Shown here: positions 10,136 to 21,244 of the stretch, one piece after another | How positions within the stretch are numbered: position 1 is the first letter of the stretch | Layout of the letters: each line of letters opens with the position of its first letter | Assembly (NCBI GenBank): GCA_007449985.2 | Contig: VIIQ02000574.1 | Coordinates: 124,001 to 188,000, forward strand | Reading direction: 5' to 3' | From: Desmodesmus armatus | Taxonomy: Eukaryota > Chlorophyta > Chlorophyceae > Sphaeropleales > Scenedesmaceae | Length of the DNA stretch: 64,000 nucleotides | Position numbers and translations under genes: made by a program | The notes under the pieces: model-generated | Told to the model about the DNA's origin: nothing | The model's input: the letters and a program-made list of their open reading frames with translations, nothing else | Database searches by the model: none

Positions 10136-12011
10136 ATGGTCAGGCCTGTTCCAGGCTGGTTGTTTCCGCCATTGTTTTTTGCCGGTGTCGGCATTTTGTT
10201 GGCTGGTGGCATTCAGTGGCAAGTCGGACGAAAGACGAGAACCAACTTCAATGATCAGCTGTATATAGAGGACTCAAGTCTAGGTAAGGCTGTGTGTGCC
10301 GTCAATTGACAAGTTTTCAACCCAGTTTCTGGTGCATATTGTGCTGCTGGCTCCACGGCTGGCCACCATGCAGTTGGGGCAGTTGTAACTGCTGCTGGCC
10401 TGTGTGTATGTGCTCAGGCAACAGCACACGTTACCGTGTGCTAGTTGGCAAGGATGATACAGCAGGCGATTACTTTACTCTTGAGGTGTTGATGCGAGCA
10501 CAGGCCTATGGTTACATCCGTGGTGAGTGCTGACATCGTGTTGTTTCACGCACTGTCTTGCAGTGGCCTGCGTGCCATTTGAGTACAGCAGCAGCTGTGG
10601 CATGCTCACCGCTCCCATGGAACAAGTGCATAGCTTACACACTCACAGTGGGGAGGGCCGGGTGACCCTTGTACCCGTCCACACGCATAGACACGTTCCA
10701 GTCCAGCCAGCACCTGCAACATCAGCAAACGGGGACTGCTGCATGCACTGTGTCCTGCAGACAAGCCTGGTTCCGAGGAGCCCCACTACCATTTGCAGCA
10801 GGAGGAGCGGGTGCGTGTGAAGCAGGGCAAGCTGGGCTACTTCATTGGTCACCAAACACATGTACAGTCAGCAGAGGCAGATGAGGAAGTAGTGGTGAAG
10901 CCAGGTGAGGGGACCAGGGGCCAACCAGGGGGTAGCAGGGGCCACCAGCCCCCTTTTTGATATTTGGCGCTCTGCTGACATTGTTGATGTTGTGGTCCCA
11001 CGCTGTCATGTCAGGCCGTACACAGCAGCACTTTATCACCAGCTGCACCCCCACCATTCTCCCTTCAGCAGAGCCAAGACTCTAAGAAGGAGCCTGTCAC
11101 TTCTCCTTATTATTAATCCTCTCGCCACAGCTTCTCAGCATGTAAATATATGAGACATTGTGCAAAAACATATCAGCTTTGTGTGCACCCTCCACTCTCA
11201 CCCTCATGACCTGGACTGGACTGTGGCTTGTGCAGAGCTGGCAGGTATGGCAGGTGTCCCTTTAGCTGACAGTGGTGTACTGTGAACTGCTGTGTGGCTG
11301 CAATTGTGTCCTGCAGGGGAGTCGCATATGCTGTTCAACCTAGGGGGAGGTGCCAACGGCACAGATCTGCTGCTGGAGATCACCTTCACACCAGCTAGGC
11401 ACGGGGAGCAGCTGTTTGAGACATTGGCAGGTAAAGAGCCACTGCGGGGTCACCCAGTGTGCTGGTGCACTGTGGTGGTGCAGGACTGCTGTGATGCTGA
11501 GGCTGTGCGGGCAAGCCACTACCTTCAGACTCCATCAAAGTATATTTGCACCCCCTTGCACCAGGCCACCCATGTCAGGCTGGACATCATCTGGAGGTTG
11601 CTGATTCAGGCCATTCGGTGTCTTTGTGTCTGCGCACAAAGCATACCGCTGCTGCAGGACTGGGTGTGAGGAGTGCATGTCTGGCCCAATCGCGCTTGGC
11701 AGCAAGTGTCACAGGCTGAAGAGGCCTTGTTGCCAGTGATGCTAACTGTTGTGTGATGACTGCGTGCAGGCCTGGGCCATGACTACGAGTCTGTGCTGGC
11801 CGTCAGTCCAATACAGAAGTGGATGACGCTGGGAGCAGGGGAGGTGGTCCTCAGTGAATTTGCGCCAGCCAGCTGGGACTTGTTACAGCAGTGGCTGGTG
11901 CCGATGGCGCGCAAGCTGGGCTACAAGCCATTCTACCCCGAGTATAGCACAAATAGGCACTACAGCAGACGATCAGGGTTGTTTGAAGACGAGGAGGAGG
12001 AGGAGGATTGA
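10136..12011 (+). CDS. Membrane-anchored cupin-domain protein
   Basis: Five exons (10136-10283, 10418-10522, 10761-10904, 11317-11430, 11770-12011), all joined at phase 1, encode 250 residues. One membrane helix lies near the N-terminus (about residues 8-26, WLFPPLFFAGVGILLAGGI), followed by a basic stretch. The central domain carries both classical cupin motifs: H93-x-H95-x3-E99-x7-G107 (HYHLQQEERVRVKQG) and P-G-x2-H136-x3-N140 (PGESHMLFN). The four usual metal ligands (His93, His95, Glu99, His136) are therefore present. The tail holds an aromatic segment (YKPFYPEYS) and ends in an acidic run. The substrate cannot be inferred, and the cupin fold serves enzymes and sensors alike. The start is the first ATG in frame after an upstream stop-rich region; a short 5' exon is possible. 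A candidate poly(A) signal lies at 12078. Confidence 0.75.
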
Positions 12012-12077
12012 CGCTGGAGGCCATGATCTCATCAGCAGTGACCTGCTTGGCTTGAGGGCGCATTTGCATTTGTGGCT

Positions 12078-12082
12078 TGTAA
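12078..12082 (+). terminator. TGTAA poly(A) signal of the cupin gene
   Basis: TGTAA 67 nt after the stop, in an AT-rich patch (GTAAATTTACTTATT). Confidence 0.45.
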
Positions 12083-12341
12083 ATTTACTTATTCACCTTC
12101 ATCCCAAGGCTGTCTCGCTGATTCCTCGGGTCCCGGCTCTCAGGGTTTCGAAGTTGCTCTCCTTGCTTGCCGCGGGCCCCCCAGATCAGCCTATGTATGT
12201 GGAGGGAAACATGCCCTCAGTGCATTTGTGAAGACCGTGGGGCAGCAGCATCTCCAGCAGCTTTCGAGCTCGCTCGGGCGTGCCACACGTGTATATATGC
12301 ACTTACCGTTCCTGCAAGGCCTGTCGTTTGTTCGCAAAGTG

Positions 12342-15300
12342 ATGGTTTCGTTTGCCCTTGGCAGCCGGCCAGCAGTGGCTTCCTCTGCTGGCCTGGTTTC
12401 GTCACAGCCATCAGCTAGGAGAATAGCAGCTTATCTGCCGGGAGGGGCCTCGGCAGGCTTCACAAGCAGCTCACTGTCTACAGCACGTCTGTCAGCTGTG
12501 CTTCCAGCACCTCTCACAGTGAGTGGCGGGCTGTTGCTGACTGTCTGCTGATTGACAACCAACTACTGATGACTGTGCAGGCCTTGTGCCTGCATGCATG
12601 GTGCCGGGTTGGGCCCATGGGTGGCTGTCGAGAGTGTTCGCATAGGCTGATCGCCTCCTGGTGTCTCGGCCTGGCTGTCAACCTGGTGCTGTTGCTGCTG
12701 TTCCTGCCCCTCAACAGGGCTGGCCAAATGTGCCTCTACACCTACAACGGAAGGTGCTGGCATGGAGCAGAGGCCCCAATGCAGAAGACGTCGTGGCACC
12801 ACCGCCCTCTGCGCTAGCAGCAGGCGCAACAGCAGCACCGGTCAGTGATGATGTCACGCATTTGAACAGCAGCACAGTAGCTTTCAGCCTGAATGGCAAC
12901 AGCAGCAGTGGCGGTGCGGCAGATGCAGCCAGTCCGGCTGTTGATGCCACGTTGGATGCCACGTTGTCAGAGGCTATAGCTGCAGCAGCCAACGTCGGCG
13001 GCAGCACAGATGCAGGCTTGGGTCTGGGTGCTGAGGCAGAGGCAGCAGTTACTGTCTTGTCAGAGCAAAATGGCAACGGGGTGGTGTCCAGCCCTGAATT
13101 GCTGCTGGGGTCGCCGGAAGGGCAGGAGCTGCTGCTTGAGGGACCGGAGGCGGCTGCCAGCAACGGCAACGGTGCTGCTGCTGAGGCTGTTGCAGCGGCA
13201 GAGGCAGCGGCAGAAGCTGCGGCAGGGGTTGCAGCAGCTCAGGCTGCAGTGGCAGAGGCTGCGGCTGGCGTCGCAGCAGCAGAGGCGGCAGTGGCAGATG
13301 CTGCAGCTGCAGCAGCCACCCTGACTGCCCCCGAGGCAGCAGCAGCAGCAGTGTCGGATGTTGTTTCCCCTGCAGAAGCAGAGGAGGCTGCAGCAGCAGC
13401 ATCCCTGGCAGCGGAAGCAGCAGCTGCAGCAGCAGCTGAGGCAGCAGCCAGCAGCAGTGGCAGCAGTGACGCTTCATCAGCAGCAGGTGGCAGCGATGCA
13501 GCGAGCAGCAGCAGCAGCAGTGAAGGGGCGCTGGGTGGCAATGGCTTTGGTGGTCCTGCCATCAGGCTGGTGCTGTCTAGTGGTGCTGCCATGCTGCCGC
13601 ACCCTGACAAGGCCTCAAGAGGTGGCGAGGACAGTTTCTTCATCGCAGACCATCAGGCAGCAGTGGGCGTGGCGGATGGTGTGGGGGGCTGGGTGAGTGA
13701 TCCTGCTTGTTCATGCTCTGCTACGACAGTGCTAGTTGCTGTGCACATTGTCTGCCGATTGCATGACAGTATCGGCAAGGTTGTGACAGACTTCTCAGCC
13801 CCGGGCTTGTTGTCAGGCCTTGGCAGGTTGTGGATAACGGGACTGGGTGGTATCCCTGTCGTCGCAAACGTGCAGTATGTACTGCGGGTCCCTTTGCCAG
13901 GCTCTCCTGCAAGTGATTGTGTCTGTCATGCTGTGGTGGTTCGTGCAGCTGCCTGCATTGGACCAACGAGACCATTTTGGACCAGAGCAGAGCATTGTTG
14001 ACTTACAACCACAGTGTTGCCACAACTGTAGCTGCCACGGCACCTGGCTGACTGCTGTCCTCCACCATCCTCTCTCGCCCTGCCCTGCCAGGCTGAGATT
14101 GGTGTTGATGCTGGTGCCTATGCCCGCCTGCTGATGGTGCATGCCAAGGAGGCGGCAGATGCAGCAGCTGATGATGTGGCAGCAGGGACACTCTCAGCAC
14201 AGGCCATCCTGGAGAGTGCATTCTACCGCACCAACGTGCAAGGTGTGTGCACCACATACCAACATACTCTGCACGCCAAGGCTTGTGTGTCCTTGGCATA
14301 ACCACCCTGCACGACTCCACAGCAACGCCAGCACTTTGTCGCTGTATATAGGCACCTTGCATCACATGCCCGAACGCCCTCCGCGCATTGCCTACCCATG
14401 GCATAAGGCGGTGCATTTTGCAGCCAGCTTTGTCCTAGGACTGTGTCATGCTGACGTGTGGTTCCCTGCCTTCTTTGCTGCTGCCACACTGCGCAGGTTC
14501 CTCTACTGCCTGTGTGCTGGTGGTGAACGGCACCACCCTGTCTGCCAGCAACCTGGGTGACAGTGGGTTTGTGCTGGTGCGTGATGGCGTGGCCACCTTC
14601 CAGTGCCCCCAGCAGCAGCACAACTTCAACTTCCCCTTCCAGCTGGGCTCTGCAGACTCAATGAGTGACCAGCCTCAAGCAGCAATGGTGAGTTTTGATT
14701 GGTTGTGTGGTATGTTTCATGATTGTTACGCATATAAGAGCTTATGCTGTGTGCCATCACCGTTTGGCCGACCATGTGCAACTGTATGTCAATGCAGCTG
14801 TGCGTGCATTGCTGGAGGTGCATTGGGCAAAGCACATCTTGGGAAGTCCTTCGGCTTGGTGTTGATCTTGACGCATCTGAGTGATCCACCGTCAAGTCAG
14901 GAGGCCTTTCAGTCAGGAGGTCATAATATGCCTTGCTGCATGTCCCTATCGTTATGCAGCAGCTGTGTTCGCAAAGCCTAATGGGAGGTACCTGTGTTGC
15001 TGCTGCTGCTTGTGTTGCGTGCAGCGCTTTGAGCTGTCCCTGCAGCCTGGTGACATTGTCGTGACAGGCAGTGATGGGCTGTGGGACAACATCTTTGCTG
15101 AGGAGGCAGCAACCATCGCCAGCAAATGCAGGGACAAGGGGGAGACAGCAACAACAGCGGCACAAGTGCTGTGCAGGTGAGATCTGGTCCCAAAAGCCTT
15201 TGTTTCGTGGGCAGCTGTGTTGTGTATTGCCAAGCAAAGGAAGTGTTGTTCCTGCTCGCAGCAATTATACCTACTTGCAAGGGTCTGTGTAGTACCAAAA

Positions 15301-15693
15301 GGAGAAAGTAAGGGTTTCTGTAGTACCAAATCCCTTTGTGGGCATGCTGCGTGTCCAGATGTTGTTACAGGTCACTGGCTCTGTCCACCCGGTGGGACAC
15401 CAAGAGCTTGCGTGTTGGTGGTGCTGTTCAGCAGCAGCAAGCAACCTTGCCAAAAGTTGCATGAAAAAGGTCTTGCCACAGTGTAATCAATACAATCGTG
15501 CAGTGGCACCTAACTGTTCTGTGGATGCACTGCCTGTGTGTGCTGCAGGTATGCTCGCATGCGTGCCTCTGATGCAAAGTACCACTCCCCCTTCAGCTAT
15601 GCAGCGATCCAGGCAGGGTATGTCTACCTGGGCGGCAAGATGGACGACATCACTGTGGTGGTGTCGTATGTCACCCTGCCGTCCCGGGTGTAG
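12342..15693 (+). CDS. PP2C-family protein phosphatase with organelle leader and Ala-rich insert
   Basis: Mn/Mg-dependent Ser/Thr phosphatase of the PPTC7-like group found in plant organelles. Six exons: 12342-12518, 12718-13692, 14092-14242, 14497-14687, 15025-15176, 15549-15693; phases all close, 596 residues. The N-terminus ([17 protein letters not shown], rich in Ser/Ala/Arg) looks like a mitochondrial or plastid transit peptide; an in-frame ATG at 12297 is an alternative start. Residues about 100-340 are low-complexity, with long Ala/Glu/Ser runs. The catalytic domain shows [10 protein letters not shown] (about residue 361), [10 protein letters not shown] with the metal-binding Asp, [37 protein letters not shown] and [11 protein letters not shown]. 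All core PP2C motifs are present, so it is probably active. The last codons and stop sit in a 34-bp tandem duplication. Confidence 0.87.
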
Positions 15694-15731
15694 GCTGTCA
15701 TATGTCACCCTGCCGTCCCGGGTGTAGGCTG
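15664..15731. repeat. 34-bp tandem duplication across the PP2C stop codon
   Basis: Copies 15664-15697 and 15698-15731 differ at one base. Each contains the codons for VTLPSRV and a TAG. The first TAG ends the protein, so the second copy is 3' UTR. Confidence 0.85.
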
Positions 15732-16333
15732 AGCTTTTGCTGTTGTGTTTGTGGTCGTTTAGGCTAGGTGTGGATGCTCTCCTTGTGTGGGTCAGATGTC
15801 ATCCAACGATCATCATGTCTATTGACTGGGTGCCAACCAAAGCTGCCCTGTCGGCTGCGGCTGAGACTCTGTGAAGTTGCTCTGGCTGTCTGTTTTTGCA
15901 TACTCTGTCAAGGGAGGCAGGTGTGACGGCGGCTGCCTGAAGAAGACCAGCAGCTGGTGCGCAGTTTTGTTCGAAACAGTGGGTCTTGGTTTTGCTTCCG
16001 CGCGCCCAGCAATACTGGACACTCCGATCTCTTGCAGCACCCCAGTGCCTTTTTGTACAACTAGCCCCAGTTGTGTATTTGTTTGTGTAGAAGCTATTGT
16101 GTGACGTTGTGTTGTGCGATTGCGGATTCCAATGTTTCGCTGACATGACTGATGGTTGTTGGTCGCATTGGGTTTGTTGTGACTGTGACATGACTTCGAT
16201 ACGAAAAGCCAGTGCTGGTTCAAACTTTCCAAGCACGCAGTTGTTCACTCGCAGCTGCAAGCATGATCTTGTAATAGATCGCTTCAGCCTCGTCGATCAC
16301 CTCGTCTAGTAGCCCTCAAGTAGTCTCTCCAGG
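15732..16333. other. Intergenic region between the PP2C and MIF genes
   Basis: No gene seen. A TGTAA at 16270-16274 may be the PP2C poly(A) signal; it lies only 60 bp before the MIF start codon, so the two genes are tightly spaced. Confidence 0.45.
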
Positions 16334-17923
16334 ATGCCGACGTTGAATGTGATCACCAATGGTCTGTCTTGGTTGGACGAGCCATGCTGGCCTGCTCTCA
16401 GCCGCTAGCTGTTATCAGCTGACTCCTGCCCATGCTGCTGTACTATCTGCTGCACATACACAGTCCCAGGCAACGGCATAGACAACAGTGATGTGATCCT
16501 GTCCCTCAGCAAAGCTGTTTCAGCGTCAGTGGGCAAGCCAGAGCAGGCAAGTCCTAGCATGGAGGTGAAGGTGTCACTTGCAGAGTGACCCACTTGGTGC
16601 ATCGAGTGACCAACTGCAGCACATCCTGTCAACTGTCCCTGACCAGTGGTTGCTGTGTATCTGCAGTGGGTGATGATCTCGCTCACCACTGACAAGCCCA
16701 TGGTACGCGTTGGCAGTGCTGTGCAGTGCACCAGGCACCCAGGGGTACCTGTCGGCAGTCCTTTTTTTGTCAGCAGTTCTTTGCTTTTGCTGCAATGATG
16801 ACCACTGCCAGCCGTAGATGTTGCTGCATCTGTAAAGCTGCGGTGACGGCTTTGGCGCATGAGAACAAGTAGCATGAGAACAAGCAGCAGATACCCCTTT
16901 GGTCTCGACCCCTGCTTGTCTGTCGGTGTGCTGCAGTGCTACTCTGGTACGGAGGCCCCCTGTGCCTACGGAGAGCTGATCAGCATAGGCGCGATTGGCG
17001 GAGAGAAAAACAAGGCAGTGAGTGCATAGGGCTGCAAGTGTCAGCTCAGCTGGGTACAGCTCTGGCAGCAGCGGCCAGCACAAGTGGTGGTGCTCAGACA
17101 TCACATTCAACACATGCAGCTGCTGACATTATCAACATCATTATCAACATCAGCATGCAGCTGAGGGAGCTGTTCCTGTGTTATAGTTGCTGTGCTGGAT
17201 TCGCACAGTAAGGCCCAAACCTTCTGCCACATCACCCTCCTGCTTGTCATGCTACCTGCAGATCTCTGCTGCAATTGCTGACGTGTTGAAGACAAAACTG
17301 AAGATCGACCCAAGCAGGGTATACCTCAAGGTGAGGACAATCACCAACCTTCAAGGTCATGCTAGGGGTACTGATAAACCAATGTTGGTTGGTATAATAG
17401 TGCGGTTGGTGTGTTAGTACAATTTTGTTGAAGGTTCCAGGGGTATATCAGTACAATTGGTGTATTAGTACCCCTGGCCATGCTAGGGGACCAGGACCAC
17501 CACTGCAGTCACGGTGTTGCAGGTTGTCTCAGCAAGGCCCCAACCCAGTAGCAACCTCCAGTTTGCCGTTGAAGCTTGAGTTCACTGCTGTGGCAAGTGT
17601 CCCTGTTGCAGCACCCTTTGACTGCATGACTGCTGTACTGATCTCCTGGTAGGACCTGCTATGCAATATGTGGACCACCCTTGCATGAACCAACCAGACT
17701 GCTGACGCTGGGGCTGCATTTGTTGTAGTAAGATCGCAGAGGCTGAAGCTGCCGTGGGGCTGCATTTGTGATGCCATGTTTTGTCCCTAATGACTATTCA
17801 CCTCGCACTGCCTGAGTCAACCATTGACAAGTACCACCGATGTTGTGCCTGTTCTGCCGCCCCTGCTTGCAGTTTGTGGATGTGGCGCGATCAGACTTCG
17901 GCTGGAATGGCAGCACCTTCTAA
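16334..17923 (+). CDS. MIF: Macrophage migration inhibitory factor (MIF)/tautomerase-superfamily protein
   Basis: Six exons: 16334-16361, 16464-16546, 16667-16702, 16937-17017, 17262-17330, 17873-17923. All phases close, and the product is 115 residues, exactly the family length. The catalytic N-terminal proline follows Met (MPTLNVITN), and the conserved Lys lies in VGKPEQ. Further family blocks are VMISLTTDKPM, GTEAPCAYGELISIGAIGG, IDPSRVYLKF and the C-terminal DFGWNGSTF. The first Cys of the animal C-x2-C motif is kept (PCAYG) but the second is lost, as in plant MIF/MDL proteins. Intron 2 uses a GC donor (CAG|GCAAGT), a minor but accepted type. Intron 5 (542 nt) holds a MITE-like element and the second copy of the 23-nt core repeat. 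Cytosolic or peroxisomal location cannot be told. Keto-enol tautomerase activity is likely. Confidence 0.92.
17358..17489. mobile_element. MITE-like element in MIF intron 5
   Basis: Terminal inverted repeats AGGGGTACTGATA and TATTAGTACCCCT (12 of 13 match) bound an AT-richer segment of about 112 bp (17364-17475). An 11-bp direct repeat (CATGCTAGGGG) occurs at 17358-17368 and 17479-17489. Internally it repeats TTGGT(A/G)T and TCAGTACAATTGGT motifs. No coding capacity. Whether the outer repeat is a target-site duplication is uncertain because it overlaps one terminal repeat. Confidence 0.45.
17709..17769. repeat. 23-nt core between 15-nt direct repeats (locus 2)
   Basis: Direct repeats TGGGGCTGCATTTGT at 17709-17723 and 17755-17769 flank 31 nt that include, inverted, the 23-nt core of 9826-9848; with flanking bases the shared stretch is 27 nt. 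The period is 46 nt, as at locus 1. Confidence 0.85.
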
Positions 17924-18712
17924 GCAGAGCATGAGACAGGCAGCCGCTGCTGGTATAACCACAGTTGTCACCATCAAACAAGCAAGCCGGGCATTGTGTG
18001 AGACTGCCTTTTTGGCAGTGGAAGCAGTTGCACTTTGCTCACAAAGCAATGACCCCACTTCTCACAGCCCTTGCGATCACCAAACAAACTCTATCTCACA
18101 ACTTCCTGTTAGTGCTCCCCAGTACAAACCTGTGCGGGGTGCAGCACTGGCTGAGCCACAAACAGACACTGCCAAACGGCAGACTTGACTGAAGTAGCAT
18201 GTCTGGTACGCCTTGTCTGTAATACTGTACACATGCCCTTGTGCAGGACATGAAACATGGGCTGCTCAAGGACCAGCAACAGCAGCACTGACTGCCTGGC
18301 AGACCCATACTGAGACATCACAAAACTTGGAGAGAGAAAACAACGCGTTGGACAACTGTACAGCAACAACAATGTACACTGCAGCAGAGGGCAAATACAC
18401 AAACAGTGTGTCATGACCTGCCTAATCTCAAGGGGCAGCTCAATCGCTCAACACGTGCCCACATGAAAGCCAACGTAAACCCCAGGGAGACATTGTGGCA
18501 TCAGGCCACCTGGGGATGCCCTGCACTAGGGCCTAGGCTGCATGCAGGGGACGGCCTGGCGCACCTCAAACCCGCAACGCAAACAGCAATATCGTCATAA
18601 CAGCAGCAGCCGGCCTGCAGCCAAGCAAGGCAACACAGAGGCTGCAAGTTGAGTCAAATACAGACATAGTATGCTCTGCAAAGCTGCTGCAGGGGCCTCC
18701 ATGCAGTCCAGT
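17924..18712. other. Intergenic region between convergent MIF and LIG6 genes
   Basis: 3' flanks of two convergent genes; no coding evidence. Confidence 0.5.
18218..18222 (+). terminator. Candidate TGTAA poly(A) signal of MIF
   Basis: TGTAA 295 nt after the MIF stop; the distance makes it a weak call. Confidence 0.3.
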
Positions 18713-20546
18713 TCAGTCCTGGTGGATGCGGCGGCTCTGTTTGTTGTACAGCTCCTGCACCAAGTCAGGGCCAGATGCCTCCTCAGGTGTCTTGTCAGGC
18801 CGCACACGCAGGAACCTGGGGCACAGCGCACACACATACAGAAACGCAACACAAGGAGGGCTCAAAAATGGGGCAGAAGGCGCCACAAGCTGCAACGAGG
18901 GGCTATAGCTAGCTAGCTAGCGGGTATTAGGTGGTAAGACAGCGCTACAGTTGAGCTCAACATGTCTCGCTGCACACAGCGCTTGCGCATGCACGAACAG
19001 CCAGCTATCCACACTGCAGTCTGCTGGACCCTGGCTTTGCTGGCCAGCACAAACCCATTATCGACGTTTGACGTTGAACAACAGCATGTATGGCAAGCAT
19101 ACACAGCAGTGCTGGAGCAACCATACACAGCACACCCTCACATCACATCACAGGCAGCATGCTGCGCAATGACTGCTGTGTGCTGAGCTCAAAGCCAGGC
19201 AGCCTCCACCAAAGCACAACACAAAACCCTCAAGCCAACAGGCCTACCATGCTGCCATCCAGCCCCAACCTCACCTCGGGAACCGCAGCCCCATGCCTCT
19301 GTCCGGATGCACCAGCCCCACCGCCGCCTTATGCACAGGGCTGATACTGAGATCAGCCCCCCGCACCTCCCACACCTCTGTGGGTTCAAACCACACAGAA
19401 GGGGCCTCCCCCGTGTTGTAGTAGGGCTTGGGGCCTGGTATGATGGTGGCTGACAGGCGCTCCTTTGCTGCTGCGTAGAATGCATCTGAGAAGCCACTGA
19501 TGCAGCGACACAGGGACTGGAAGGTCTCGCTGTGCCTGTCGTAGACAGCTAGCAAGAAGGGGCTGAACCACTTGACCTGGCAACACACCACAGCATGACA
19601 CAGCACCACACGACATCAAGCGAGCTTGGCAGGCAGCACTAGCACCTCAACAACCACAGCCAGGATGTGCCATGTGACAAACCTCTTGTGTGAAATGACA
19701 CACACTCTATGAAGACCTTTCATTGGCACCATCTCCAACTCACGACCCATCGTAAACAGCGCTGCACCAGCGCATCAACGTGCTCATAAACCGTATCAAC
19801 CACATACCCAAAAACTGCCTTGTGATGTGAGTGCAGCATGGCTGAGGGAACACCTCACCTTCCGCCCCTGTCCGTGCCAAGCCCCTATGGGCACCAGGTC
19901 AATGCTGTCAGCCAGTCCCTCCAGGTAGTCACGCTTCAGCTTCAACCAGGACAAACCACGCTGGGCGGGGGCATAGCCAGACGCTGCAGACAACACAGCA
20001 ACACACCAAAACAAAGCAATGCCGGCGCAAGCCTCAGGACCAACAAGCCACGCCTGCACAATGCTAACTTGTTTCCTCACTGTCATGCATGCACACCAAC
20101 ACATCCTCGCCCTGTTTTCCTGACGCTGATACACTGCGCGAGCAGGCAGCATCCTGCTGGTGATGGCAGCTACTATGACAGTGTGCACCAACAACAGCGA
20201 TACAGTCTAGTGAGCAACAGCAGCCACCAGCAGAAACGAGCAGCAGCACCAGCAGCAGCAGCAGCAGCAGTTCCCACCTGGTCCGTCCAGGAGCTTGAGC
20301 ATGAGTCCCTCACAGCCAGCATCCAGGGAGGTGAACAGAAACTCCATCAGCTGCTGCTCAGCACCTACCAAGCTGCCAGGCTCAGCAGCAGCAACAGCAG
20401 CAGCAGCAGGCTCGACCACTGCCGGGCCCCTGGTACCTGATGGCTCTGCTGCTGCTGCTGCTGCTGCTGTTGCTGCTACTGGTGCTGTGGTGGAGTCATG
20501 TCCATCCAAAGCATCTGCACCTGCACTGACTGCAGCTTTGGAGGCA

Positions 20547-20579
<33 letters not shown>

Positions 20580-20604
20580 ACCGCTACACCCTCCTTCTGC
20601 TGAT

Positions 20605-20663
<59 letters not shown>

Positions 20664-21142
20664 TGTGTCCACTGCCACCTCAATGCCTTGTGCCAGCTGC
20701 ACCACGCCAGGTGTGAGGTGTGTGAGTGCTGCCGCTGCTGCAGCCCGCCGCTCCCTCAAGCTGTGAGCCATGAGGTCCCTGCCCCCCACACACAGCGCAT
20801 CAAACACAAACACACACACATCTACACCACCCACCTCAACCCCTGACAAAGCCGCAGATTGTTGCTGCTGTGCCGGCTGTTGCTGCATTGCTTCCTTACT
20901 CAAACCCTGCCCTGCTGTTGTGCTGTCCCCATGGTCACCCTCACCCCCACCAGCATCACAGCTGGTGGCACCAGCACCTGTAGATGCTGCTGACTGCTGC
21001 AAGCTGCTGCTGGGAGCTGGCTGCAGCTGCAGCTTCTGCTGCTGGGGCCTCCTGCCACTGCCTGCGCTACCCAACCCCGCCGCAGCTGCAGCCCTCTTGG
21101 CACCCCTGCCTCGCCCTCCACCCTGCTTGCCGCCGCCGCCGC

Positions 21143-21174
<32 letters not shown>

Positions 21175-21201
21175 CCGCTGCCACTACCACCAGCAGCACC
21201 C

Positions 21202-21244
<43 letters not shown>

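Noticed and set aside
13049..13643. Leu-rich and Ala-rich minus-strand open frames
   Set aside because: Shadows of the Ala-coding GCA repeats of the PP2C exon.
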